From Maccoyibacter intestinihominis (lineage in GTDB: Bacteria; Bacillota; Clostridia; Lachnospirales; Lachnospiraceae), in contig NZ_JBBMEX010000001.1 of NCBI RefSeq assembly GCF_040096355.1, positions 248,001 through 312,000 on the forward strand: 64,000 nt of DNA, written 5' to 3'. Each line of letters opens with the position of its first letter. The stretch's first letter is position 1. A program made the position numbers and the translations under genes. The notes under the pieces were generated by a model that saw nothing but the letters and a program-made list of their open reading frames with translations, did not search any database and was not told where the DNA came from. Shown here one piece after another: positions 1 to 6,913 of this stretch.

Positions 1-1
1 A

Positions 2-247
2 CATACTGTTATAGGTATAGCAGGTGGAAAGGTAGGGACAGTAATTGGAACGTGTGTAGCATCTAAATTTGCACACTCAGAGACAACAGGGATAGTAGCA
101 GGCACTGTAATGGGCATTCCAATCGGATTAATAATTACTACTTGGGGAGATATGAAGTTTGATAAATGGTATGAGGAACAGAAAGAACAGTGGGAAGAGA
201 AGAAAGAAAGAGAACAAGAAATAAATCCATATGTAATATTAGAGTAA
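2..247 (+). CDS. C-terminal part of a glycine-zipper membrane-associated protein
   Basis: This reading frame is open from the left edge of the window and stops at 245-247; the true start lies outside. The visible 81 residues contain two glycine-spaced hydrophobic stretches (G-x3-G-type spacing, for example GIAGGKVGTVIG and GIVAGTVMGIPIG). A short hinge separates them, and a highly charged Glu/Lys/Gln tail follows. Such paired glycine-zipper helices are typical of proteins that insert in membranes, including the C-terminal domains of some secreted pore-forming toxins. The next gene starts 11 bases downstream, so it is probably part of the same operon. Function is not known. A role as effector is inferred only from the resemblance to the hydrophobic end of the gene at 2600. 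Confidence 0.55.
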   Translation, partial: HTVIGIAGGKVGTVIGTCVASKFAHSETTGIVAGTVMGIPIGLIITTWGDMKFDKWYEEQKEQWEEKKEREQEINPYVILE

Positions 248-257
248 AGGAGTTGTC

Positions 258-818
258 ATGGAAGTAAAAATGCCTTATGTAAAACGAATGGGTCTTGGTG
301 GCATAATGCTAGAAGTAATCATGGTAGGTTGTTTTTGGTTGCTTTTGGCTGATTTTAAGATAGGGATGGTAATGGGAACAATCGTTACTGCAAGCGTTAT
401 AATGATGTCAGTGATTGATCAGGTTATATATCATAAATATAAAATACCGATAACAAAAGAAATAGTAGAAAGAGAGCATCAGATTATTCTGTATGGTTCG
501 GCAAGCAGGGTGGAAGTACATAATGTATGGAATATATTCAAAAAATTAGATTGGAATAGTAAAGGAGGAGTACTTTTCTTGCTGAATGAAGGAGTATATT
601 TTCGCGAATGGAGAGAAAACAATCCATATGAAATTATGATTCCTTATAAGGATATAAAAAAGATAAGAAGGTACGTTTTTGCGTTAATGGATATAAAGAT
701 ATATTACGGAGATGAAAAATGTGAAAAATTTACTGTATATCGCTCTAAAATCTGGACGAAAAAAATCCGTGAGTTCATGAAAGAAGCACAAAAAGATGAG
801 GAGGTGTCAAAACGATGA
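258..818 (+). CDS. membrane protein with two N-terminal TM helices and a GRAM/PH-like domain
   Basis: 186 residues. Two hydrophobic helices lie at about residues 13-33 and 36-55, followed by a soluble domain of about 125 residues. The soluble part has the pattern of a GRAM/PH-like beta fold: ILYG, a strand reading GGVLFLLNEGVYFRE, an IPYKDIKKI strand, and a last strand ending in a helix with a conserved Trp (SKIWTKKI). The same pattern occurs twice in the next protein, so the three domains are paralogous. The start has an AAAGGAG-type ribosome site. The end overlaps the next start by four bases, which implies translational coupling. Function is unknown. In context (glycine-zipper protein upstream, LXG-like gene downstream) a membrane-bound immunity or accessory role is a guess. 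Confidence 0.6.
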   Translation: MEVKMPYVKRMGLGGIMLEVIMVGCFWLLLADFKIGMVMGTIVTASVIMMSVIDQVIYHKYKIPITKEIVEREHQIILYGSASRVEVHNVWNIFKKLDWNSKGGVLFLLNEGVYFREWRENNPYEIMIPYKDIKKIRRYVFALMDIKIYYGDEKCEKFTVYRSKIWTKKIREFMKEAQKDEEVSKR

Positions 819-1900
819 AAGTATCTATGTCACACCTAAAGGATGGCTTGATCTGGTCAATGGTTATATTTTTTATCAGTGCACCGATCTGTCTTTGGGT
901 AACAGGCGATATAAAAATTGCAGTTTTTGCAGGGGGAGCATATATACTGCTCATCATGATCCCGGCAACGATTGGAAATTTGGATTTTGATAAAAATATG
1001 GTGCCGGTAATCGAAAATTTAGTAAAAAAAGAACATAGGATCATTTTGTATGGTGGCGGAAGAGTCTTAAAAGCCAATCGGATATGGGAGAACCTGGCAC
1101 TTGGGAAAAATGGATATATTCCGGGAGTATGGTTTGTACTTGAGAGACAGTTGTATTTTCGTGAGATGAAATTGGACAACCCCTATGAACAAAGATTTAG
1201 TTATAGGGAGATCGAAAGTGTTCAAAAATATAGTCCATTCAGCAAATATCTGATGATTCAGTTAAAAAACGGGCAATCAAGTCTGATAGAAGTGAGTCAG
1301 CGTGAACTCTGGATATCAAAAATAAATGAATGTATAAAAAGAAGTGGAAGAGAGGAAACATGTACCAGGATAACGACATCTTATGGAAAAGATTTTATGA
1401 TGCATTTTTTGAGTGCATTTGCAATAGGAGTGATTATATTTGGAGCGATTTTTAGAAATAGGACATCTATGATTGTTGCCGGAGTGATCGCTGTAATTTT
1501 TGCGACAAGCTGGGCAGTTGCACAGGTCATACATGAAACATATCGGATACCTTTAATAAAAGGAGCAATCGAAGAAAAATATACCTTGTATGGAGGGGCA
1601 AGTCTGATTGGAAGAAAAAACCTGTGGAATGTTATTTCAGATAGAAAAAAGGACAAGCGAGGGGGAGGATTGTTTCTGCAAAAGCAAGGGATACAATTCT
1701 GTAACCTGACGGAAGACAGAATGGAAAAGTTTTTTAATTATGAGATTCCTTATGAGGATATAGCATCAGTCAGAACCTATATTCCAATGACAAGATTGGT
1801 GCAGATACAGTTAAAGAGTGGCGAGATAAAAATTTTTGCCGTTAACAAAAGAAAAATATGGGTCTATGAAATCGAACAGAAAAAGAAAAAAGGATGGTAG
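815..1900 (+). CDS. duplicated GRAM/PH-like membrane protein (two modules fused in one chain)
   Basis: 361 residues built from two copies of the module seen in the preceding protein. Each copy has two transmembrane helices followed by a GRAM/PH-like domain. Copy one spans about residues 1-185: hydrophobic helices at 13-50, then ILYGGGRV, a VWFVLERQLYFRE strand and RELWISKI. Copy two spans about 186-361: helices at 195-235, then TLYGGASL, a GLFLQKQGIQF strand, IPYEDIASV and RKIWVYEI. The second half is closer to the preceding gene in having IPYxDI. The chain probably arose by tandem duplication and fusion. No enzymatic motif is visible. It is translationally coupled to the gene before it. Confidence 0.6.
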   Translation: MKVSMSHLKDGLIWSMVIFFISAPICLWVTGDIKIAVFAGGAYILLIMIPATIGNLDFDKNMVPVIENLVKKEHRIILYGGGRVLKANRIWENLALGKNGYIPGVWFVLERQLYFREMKLDNPYEQRFSYREIESVQKYSPFSKYLMIQLKNGQSSLIEVSQRELWISKINECIKRSGREETCTRITTSYGKDFMMHFLSAFAIGVIIFGAIFRNRTSMIVAGVIAVIFATSWAVAQVIHETYRIPLIKGAIEEKYTLYGGASLIGRKNLWNVISDRKKDKRGGGLFLQKQGIQFCNLTEDRMEKFFNYEIPYEDIASVRTYIPMTRLVQIQLKSGEIKIFAVNKRKIWVYEIEQKKKKGW

Positions 1901-1911
1901 GGTAAATAGCT

Positions 1912-2554
1912 ATGGAAAAACTAAAAGTATTATTAATGGCAGCATTATTCTGGACATTTATTATCTGGTTTGCACGGACCATGAAACGGAAGGCTGTTGA
2001 GGAACACAGAAAGTTTGAGGGAAAAATGCCGGAAATGGAACCGGTCACAGAGGAAGAGAGACGTTATATATGTAAAATGCTAGTGGATTATACACCAGCT
2101 AAAAATGTAGTTTTGGTGGATTATGATTTTTTTGAATTTGCTTTTTGTGATCATATGGGCTGGGAAAACAATCAATATGGTAATCTACGGAGACGCAATT
2201 TCGGTGTTTAGTGAGATAGGTATATTGTCGTTGTTTATGGGAATCACATGTTTTTGTAATTATGTGCGGGCTTATCTTATTAAAGCGAAACAGCAATATG
2301 AAAAAGGGGAACTGAAAAAGAAGATTGTCCAGGTAAAGAGATGTGGTTCTTCAAGCCAAAATGGTTCCTATGGAGTGATAGAAGAAAGAAATACGGGAAA
2401 TACCGTTAATATTACTTTCCGTGGTGATGAAAGAAAAGTATATCGGTATGACAGAATGGCAATGTTAGTTGAACGTGAGGATATGCAGTTTTTCTTGATC
2501 CCTACAATGGAGGCAGAGAGAGACAGTGATCAGGAAGAGAATAGTGATAGGTAG
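1912..2554 (+). pseudogene. frameshifted copy A of the MEKLK membrane protein family (type 1)
   Basis: The first frame runs from 1912 to a stop at 2211. The remainder continues in another frame (from about 2123) to 2554. Alignment with the intact paralogue at 4169 shows one extra G at about 2110: AATGTAGTTTTGG here against AATGTATTTTGG there. Removing it restores N-V-L/F-W-W-I-M-I-F-L-N across the joint and gives one ~213-residue protein. Both halves otherwise match the 4169 copy closely, so the break is recent or a sequencing error. Intact, it would have an N-terminal helix, a mid-chain pair of membrane helices and a C-terminal soluble domain ending FFLIPTMEAERD. Confidence 0.8.
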
Positions 2555-2599
2555 TATTTTAAATATAACATAGATAGCAAAATAAGATGGGGAGGAAAG

Positions 2600-3517
2600 A
2601 TGTCAGAATTTAGCGTAGATGCAAAAGGGTTATTTGAGGTAGTGGGAATGTTTGAGGAAATCTGCAGGGATTGTGATCAAACCGGGCAGATTTTAAGCGA
2701 AAGTGTACGGAGAATATATAATATCGTAGGTAACAGCTCACCGTATGAGCAACCTTTAAAAAAGCTGGAACAGGAGATAGAAAAATTAGCGAGATGTCAG
2801 AGAAATTTGCGCAGTGCCCAAAGAGTGTTAGGCGATATAAGTAATCGGTATGATGCGTTAAGTCAGACTTTTGAACCGGACTTTAAAAGTCTGCTTTTTG
2901 GCAATCTGGAATCATTTGGAGCAGTAGGAGGAGGTTTTACAGATATTTTGGATCTTATCATAAGTGGAGGAGATTTAAAATCCATAATAGGACTTGCAGA
3001 TACTCTGTGCCAGACAATGGGGGGATTTTTAGAACAGAGAGCGAAGGATGTACCGGACTATTTAGAGGTTATTAGAGGAGAGGTTAAGGCAGAAAAAAAG
3101 AAAATATCAGAACTATTAAAGAAAAACGTAAAAGAATATCAATTTTCAAGGGCTGAGGATGTGAGTGAGAAAATTAAAGCTGGAACGAAATGGGGAGGGG
3201 TGGCATTTGTAGGAATTTTAAATGCCGTTGATAATTATGAAGAATTTGGAACGATACATAGTAAACGATTTTGGGAAGAGACCTTATTGGAAACAACATT
3301 AGATGTTGTAGGAGGAACGCTGGTATCGGCAATTGTAGGTGGCTTATTGGCAGCAGCAGGGATTAGTGTGGCGGGAATCGCCATAGCAGCAGTGACAGTG
3401 GGAGTAATGTGGGCTGCTGATGTTGTGTGTGGCTATGTACAAGAGGCAAAAGGAAAAGAATCTAAACGTGTAACAGAGACAATTTCAGATGTAGTTTTAG
3501 ATGCAGCGAAACAGTAA
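2600..3517 (+). CDS. ESAT-6/LXG-like protein with glycine-rich hydrophobic C-terminal domain
   Basis: 305 residues. The N-terminal ~95 residues begin SEFSVDAKGL and form two long amphipathic helices, like the WXG100/LXG secretion domains of type VIIb substrates; no WXG tripeptide is present. A Gly-rich linker (GAVGGGF, ISGGD) follows, then a charged helical part around residues 150-190. Next comes a hydrophobic block at about 230-280 with glycine-zipper spacing (DVVGGTLVSAIVGGLLAAAG, AGIAIAAVTVG) and a short charged tail. No nuclease, lipase or NADase motif is visible. A membrane-active effector resembling glycine-zipper LXG toxins such as streptococcal TelE is my inference. It sits between two members of a membrane protein family that could supply immunity. 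Strong ribosome site GGGGAGGAAAG. Confidence 0.6.
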   Translation: MSEFSVDAKGLFEVVGMFEEICRDCDQTGQILSESVRRIYNIVGNSSPYEQPLKKLEQEIEKLARCQRNLRSAQRVLGDISNRYDALSQTFEPDFKSLLFGNLESFGAVGGGFTDILDLIISGGDLKSIIGLADTLCQTMGGFLEQRAKDVPDYLEVIRGEVKAEKKKISELLKKNVKEYQFSRAEDVSEKIKAGTKWGGVAFVGILNAVDNYEEFGTIHSKRFWEETLLETTLDVVGGTLVSAIVGGLLAAAGISVAGIAIAAVTVGVMWAADVVCGYVQEAKGKESKRVTETISDVVLDAAKQ

Positions 3518-3533
3518 AAAGAGGTAGATAAAT

Positions 3534-4163
3534 ATGGAAAAACTAAAAGTGATATTAATTGCAGTATTGATCTGGGCAGCCATTATCTGGTTTGCACGGA
3601 CTATGAAGCAGAAAAGCGATGAACGATTAAAAAAAATTGAGGAAAGAATGCCGGAAATGGAACCGGTTACAGAGAAAGAGCGAGAATATATATGTGAAAA
3701 TATGATAGATTTTACAACGGGCAGAAACGTATTTTTATGGGTACTGATTTTATTTAATCTGTGGATGACTATTGTTTGTGCATGGAAAACAGTAACTACA
3801 GGAATCAGTGGAGAAGTAGACTCGTTTTCTAGTAATATATGCTATTTATCTATTTTTGGAGGGGCTACTTATGGTGGTAATCTTTTGCGCAGGACATGGC
3901 TTAGAGAAAGAAAGCAATATGAAACCGGTGTATTAAAAAAGAAAATTGTCAAAATGGAGAAATATCACTATGTAGATAGCTCAAAAATCGGAACAATAGA
4001 AGGAAGGACGGCTGGAGATTTTCTGGATGTTTCTATTGCAAGAAATCTAAAGAAAATACAAGCAGATAATAACATGGCAATGTTAATTGAAAATGAAGGC
4101 AGAGATTTTTACCTGATTCCAAGGATGGAAGCAGAGAAAAAATATAATCAGGAAGAAAAATAG
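3534..4163 (+). CDS. MEKLK-family membrane protein, copy B (type 2), putative immunity protein
   Basis: 209 residues. One hydrophobic helix lies at residues 3-20 (VILIAVLIWAAIIWFA). An acidic linker with the family motif MPEMEPVTE follows, then two further helices (about 68-90 and 102-120) and a soluble C-terminal domain ending in DFYLIPRMEAE. It belongs to type 2, marked by FTTGRNVFLW and a SSNICYLSIFGG segment, and pairs with the copy at 4892. Type 1 copies have VDYT and KNVFWW instead. It lies 16 bases after the LXG-like gene with its own ribosome site (AAGAGGTAG). No known domain was recognised. The immunity role is inferred from genomic context and membrane topology only. Confidence 0.6.
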   Translation: MEKLKVILIAVLIWAAIIWFARTMKQKSDERLKKIEERMPEMEPVTEKEREYICENMIDFTTGRNVFLWVLILFNLWMTIVCAWKTVTTGISGEVDSFSSNICYLSIFGGATYGGNLLRRTWLRERKQYETGVLKKKIVKMEKYHYVDSSKIGTIEGRTAGDFLDVSIARNLKKIQADNNMAMLIENEGRDFYLIPRMEAEKKYNQEEK

Positions 4164-4168
4164 AAGCT

Positions 4169-4810
4169 ATGGAAAAACTAAAAGTAGTATTAATGGCAGG
4201 GTTGTTCTGGACATTTATTATCTGGTTTGCACGAACCATGAAGCGGAAAAGTAAGGAACAATACAAGAAACAGGAGGAAAGAATGCCGGAAATGGAATCG
4301 GTTACAGAGGAAGAAAGGTGTTACATATGTGAGAAGTTAGTAGATTATACGGAGGCTAAAAATGTATTTTGGTGGATAATGATTTTTTTGAACCTGTTTT
4401 TTGTGATCATATGGGCTGGGAAGACAATCAATATGGGAATAAACGGAGAAGCATTCTCACTCTTTAGTAATATATGTATGCTATCGTTTTTTATCGGAAT
4501 TACATATCTTTGCCATTCCATGCGCACCTATCTTATTGAAGAGAAACGGCTCTATGAAAAAGGAGAACTGAAAAAAAAGATTGTACAGGTAAAGAAATGT
4601 GGTTCTTCCAGTCAGGGTGGTTCCTATGGAGTAATAGAAGAAAGAAATACGGTAAATACCATCAATATTACTTTTCGTGGTGATGAAAGAAAAGTATACC
4701 GATATGATAGAATGGCAATGTTAGTTGAACGTGAGGATATGGAGTTTTTTTTGATTCCTACAATGGAAGCGGAGAGAGACAGCAATCAGGAAAAGAATAG
4801 TGAGAGTTAG
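4169..4810 (+). CDS. MEKLK-family membrane protein, copy C (type 1), putative immunity protein
   Basis: 213 residues, the intact counterpart of the frameshifted gene at 1912. Membrane helices are at about residues 5-20, 70-92 (WWIMIFLNLFFVIIWAG) and 102-118. The C-terminal domain has conserved GSSSQGGSYGVIEERNT and FRGDERKVYRYD segments, a likely small beta domain. The start lies only five bases after the stop of copy B, and its leader AGCTATGGAAAAACTAAAAGTA is the same as that of copy A. This shows that the boundary was copied along with the gene. Function is unknown; see copy B for the immunity inference. Confidence 0.6.
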   Translation: MEKLKVVLMAGLFWTFIIWFARTMKRKSKEQYKKQEERMPEMESVTEEERCYICEKLVDYTEAKNVFWWIMIFLNLFFVIIWAGKTINMGINGEAFSLFSNICMLSFFIGITYLCHSMRTYLIEEKRLYEKGELKKKIVQVKKCGSSSQGGSYGVIEERNTVNTINITFRGDERKVYRYDRMAMLVEREDMEFFLIPTMEAERDSNQEKNSES

Positions 4811-4891
4811 TATTTTAGACATAGCATAGATAACAAAATTTATTGTAGATGCATTTTTTGATTTTATGAAACAATAAAGAGGTAGATAAAA
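4811..4891 (+). other. deletion scar of a second LXG-like gene
   Basis: This spacer does not look random. Its left end, from the stop codon of copy C at 4808 to 4839, matches the spacer after copy A (2552-2583), which leads into the LXG-like gene, at about 28 of 32 bases. Its right end (GAAACAATAAAGAGGTAGATAAA, 4868-4890) matches the last codons and downstream spacer of the LXG-like gene (3508-3532), with two bases fewer. Read in the corresponding frame, 4846-4876 gives V-D-A-F-F-D-F-M-K-Q-stop, against V-L-D-A-A-K-Q-stop at the end of the real gene. I read this as the footprint of a deleted effector gene. Confidence 0.6.
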
Positions 4892-5524
4892 ATGGAAAAA
4901 TTAAAAGAATTATTAATCATAGCACTAATTTGGGCAGTCATTATCTGGTTCGCACGGGTCATGAAGCGAAAAAGTAATGAACAATCAAAAAAATTCCAGG
5001 AAAATATTCCGGAAATGGAATTGATTGACGAGGAAGAAAGAAGTTATATATGTGAGAATATAGTGAGTTTTACAACAGGGAGAAATGTATTTTTATGGTT
5101 CATCATTTTGCTTAACTTGTGGGTGACAATTGGTTATGGTTGGAAAGCAATCAATATGGCAATATTTGGAACCGCAGATGCATTTTCAAGTAATCTGTGT
5201 TATACATCTATTTTTGGAGGGATTGCTTATTCTGCGAATCTTTTGCGTAAGGCATGGTTTAGAGAAAGAGAAAGAAATGAAATGGGGGTTTTGAAAAAGA
5301 GAATCGTTGAAGTGAAGGAATATGAACATCCTGGAGCTAACAATTGGAATGGAATTATAAAAGGAAGAAAACCCGGTATTAGCGTAAATATCTCAATTCC
5401 AAATGGTGCGTATATCATGCAGGAAGATAATAACATGGCAATGTTAATTGAAAATGAGGATGGGAATTTTTACCTGATTCCAAGGATAGAAGCAGAACGG
5501 GAAAGCAGTAAACAGGAACAATAA
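4892..5524 (+). CDS. MEKLK-family membrane protein, copy D (type 2), putative immunity protein
   Basis: 210 residues, closest to copy B: shared FTTGRNVFLW, SSNLCYTSIFGG and NNMAMLIENE segments and the ending FYLIPRIEAERE. Same plan of one N-terminal helix, two central helices and a C-terminal soluble domain. The middle of the soluble domain (around GANNWNGIIKGRK) differs clearly from copy B, while the membrane part is conserved. That pattern would fit immunity proteins that diversify in the part recognising different toxins. Ribosome site AAGAGGTAG. It closes the run of four paralogues. Confidence 0.6.
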   Translation: MEKLKELLIIALIWAVIIWFARVMKRKSNEQSKKFQENIPEMELIDEEERSYICENIVSFTTGRNVFLWFIILLNLWVTIGYGWKAINMAIFGTADAFSSNLCYTSIFGGIAYSANLLRKAWFRERERNEMGVLKKRIVEVKEYEHPGANNWNGIIKGRKPGISVNISIPNGAYIMQEDNNMAMLIENEDGNFYLIPRIEAERESSKQEQ

Positions 5525-5574
5525 AAGCAAGATATCTATCCATAAATACAGTAGAAAAAAGGAGGAAAACAAAA

Positions 5575-5847
5575 ATGAAAGTACAGGAGTTATTTCCAAT
5601 AGGAAGTGTGGTCAAATTGAGAAATGGTATCAGACCACTTATGATTTTCGGTATCAAACAGACGAATTTAGAGACCAACGAAGAATATGATTACATAGGT
5701 GTTCTGTATCCGGAAGGAAATATGGGGGACAAGACGCAATTTCTATTTAATCATGAAGATATTGAGGAAGTAATCTCAAAAGGTTATACAGACGAAACAT
5801 GGGAAGATTTTATAAAAAGAATGAGAGAATTTTATAAAGAAATCTAA
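5575..5847 (+). CDS. DUF4176-like small protein
   Basis: 90 residues. The pattern FPIGSVVKLRNG, LMIFGIKQT, YDYIGVLYPEGNMG and FNHEDIEEVISKGY is that of the DUF4176 family: a small beta-rich protein with a C-terminal helix. As I recall, members are often encoded inside type VIIb/LXG effector loci and are thought to assist the effector, so this gene supports the reading of the region. No signal peptide or membrane segment. A very good ribosome site (AAAGGAGGAAAAC) precedes the ATG. No catalytic motif is visible. Confidence 0.7.
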   Translation: MKVQELFPIGSVVKLRNGIRPLMIFGIKQTNLETNEEYDYIGVLYPEGNMGDKTQFLFNHEDIEEVISKGYTDETWEDFIKRMREFYKEI

Positions 5848-5886
5848 GAAACAGAAGAAGTTGTGAAAAGCGAAGGAGATAAGAGT

Positions 5887-6486
5887 ATGAGACAGATTTG
5901 GGAGAAAGAGACAAAGTTAACAAAAGAAGAGGTGCATGAGCGGTTAGAAAAATATTTTACAGATAATAAATATATTAATGCAACAGACGAAATGGGTGTC
6001 CTCTTGTGTAATGCTTCTATGAAAAACAGATATTTTCAGATATTTTATAAAGAAGGAATCATAAGAATAGAAGGCTGGGTAAAGAAAGGAAAGAACGAAC
6101 AGACAACATCCGATAAGAAAAAAGATATTTTAGGCACAGATATGCAGGCTTTTTCCAGAATGTTTTCTGATGATGGAGGAGCAGAACGAAGCTTTGAAGA
6201 AGAAAACGGCAATCATGCAGGATATGAAATGCAATTATATCTGGGCTTGCCAAAAGAGCAGCCAAGGCTGGCATGGGTAGGATTGATTCTGGCAATTATT
6301 GCAGATTTTTTGGGAAATGCAAGAGCGTGGTTTGTACTGAGTGTCGTTCTGGCAGTTGTAGCATTGTATTGTTCCGTAAAGGGCTCACGCTCCTCTAAAC
6401 AGTCTGTAGCAGTACTGGGAATGGTTGTGTCCATGGTGTTTTTGTTGCGTGTAGTCAAAATTATAATAATGATTTTAATGTTTTAG
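5887..6486 (+). CDS. hypothetical protein with C-terminal membrane helices
   Basis: 199 residues from the ATG at 5887, which has AAGGAGATAAGAGT just upstream. A GTG at 5863 would place that ribosome site inside the gene, so it is less likely. The N-terminal ~125 residues are soluble and charged. The C-terminal ~70 residues form three hydrophobic helices (LAWVGLILAIIADFLG, WFVLSVVLAVVALYCSVKG, VLGMVVSMVFLLRVV), similar to DUF4190-type helices. I do not recognise a family for the soluble part. It is the last gene of the AT-rich accessory block, and a promoter for the core operon follows. Confidence 0.6.
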   Translation: MRQIWEKETKLTKEEVHERLEKYFTDNKYINATDEMGVLLCNASMKNRYFQIFYKEGIIRIEGWVKKGKNEQTTSDKKKDILGTDMQAFSRMFSDDGGAERSFEEENGNHAGYEMQLYLGLPKEQPRLAWVGLILAIIADFLGNARAWFVLSVVLAVVALYCSVKGSRSSKQSVAVLGMVVSMVFLLRVVKIIIMILMF

Positions 6487-6508
6487 ACAAACTGTCAAGA
6501 AAAAACAC

Positions 6509-6537
6509 TTGACACCATGTGTGCAGTTGTGTTAATC
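6509..6537 (+). promoter_or_regulatory. possible SigA promoter for ylxM-ffh
   Basis: TTGACA at 6509-6514 is a perfect -35 box. A -10 region about 17-18 bases downstream (TTAATCT around 6532-6538) is poor but is preceded by TG. It is the only candidate between the accessory block and ylxM, where a new transcription unit is expected. Confidence 0.4.
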
Positions 6538-6552
6538 TATCCAAGGTGATAA

Positions 6553-6912
6553 ATGATGGAAGAAAAGGTAACGCAGACATATCTCTATGATTTTTACGGT
6601 GAACTGCTCAACGAACACCAGAGAAGAATCTATGAGTACTTTGTATTTGATGATCTGTCCCTTGGAGAGATTGCAGCGGAAGAGGGGATCAGCAGACAGG
6701 GCGTTCACGATATGGTAAAGCGGTGTACGAAGACTTTAGCGGGCTATGAGGAAAAGCTGCATTTAATTGAAAAATTTCAGTCGGCGAAACAGAAAGTGGA
6801 GACCATCCATCATCTGACACAGACATTCGAAGAGAATGGAAATAAAGAAGAGCATCAGAGAGTTATTATGGAAATTGAACAGATTTCCAATCAGATATTA
6901 GAGGAGCTATAA
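6553..6912 (+). CDS. ylxM: YlxM-like helix-turn-helix protein
   Basis: 119 residues. A sigma-like helix-turn-helix occupies about residues 15-60 (LLNEHQRRIYEYFVFDD, then LGEIAAEEGISRQGVHDMVKR), with a charged helical tail. It belongs to the UPF0122/YlxM family, encoded next to ffh in many Firmicutes and Mycoplasmas and thought to modulate the signal recognition particle or its expression. It ends one base before the ffh start codon. A second ATG directly follows the first (6556); either may be used after the AAGGTGAT site. Confidence 0.85.
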   Translation: MMEEKVTQTYLYDFYGELLNEHQRRIYEYFVFDDLSLGEIAAEEGISRQGVHDMVKRCTKTLAGYEEKLHLIEKFQSAKQKVETIHHLTQTFEENGNKEEHQRVIMEIEQISNQILEEL

Positions 6913-6913
6913 C

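Noticed and set aside
775..1179. Minus-strand reading frames across the accessory block and elsewhere
   Set aside because: They lie opposite clearly better-supported plus-strand genes, lack ribosome sites and have compositions typical of antisense shadows.
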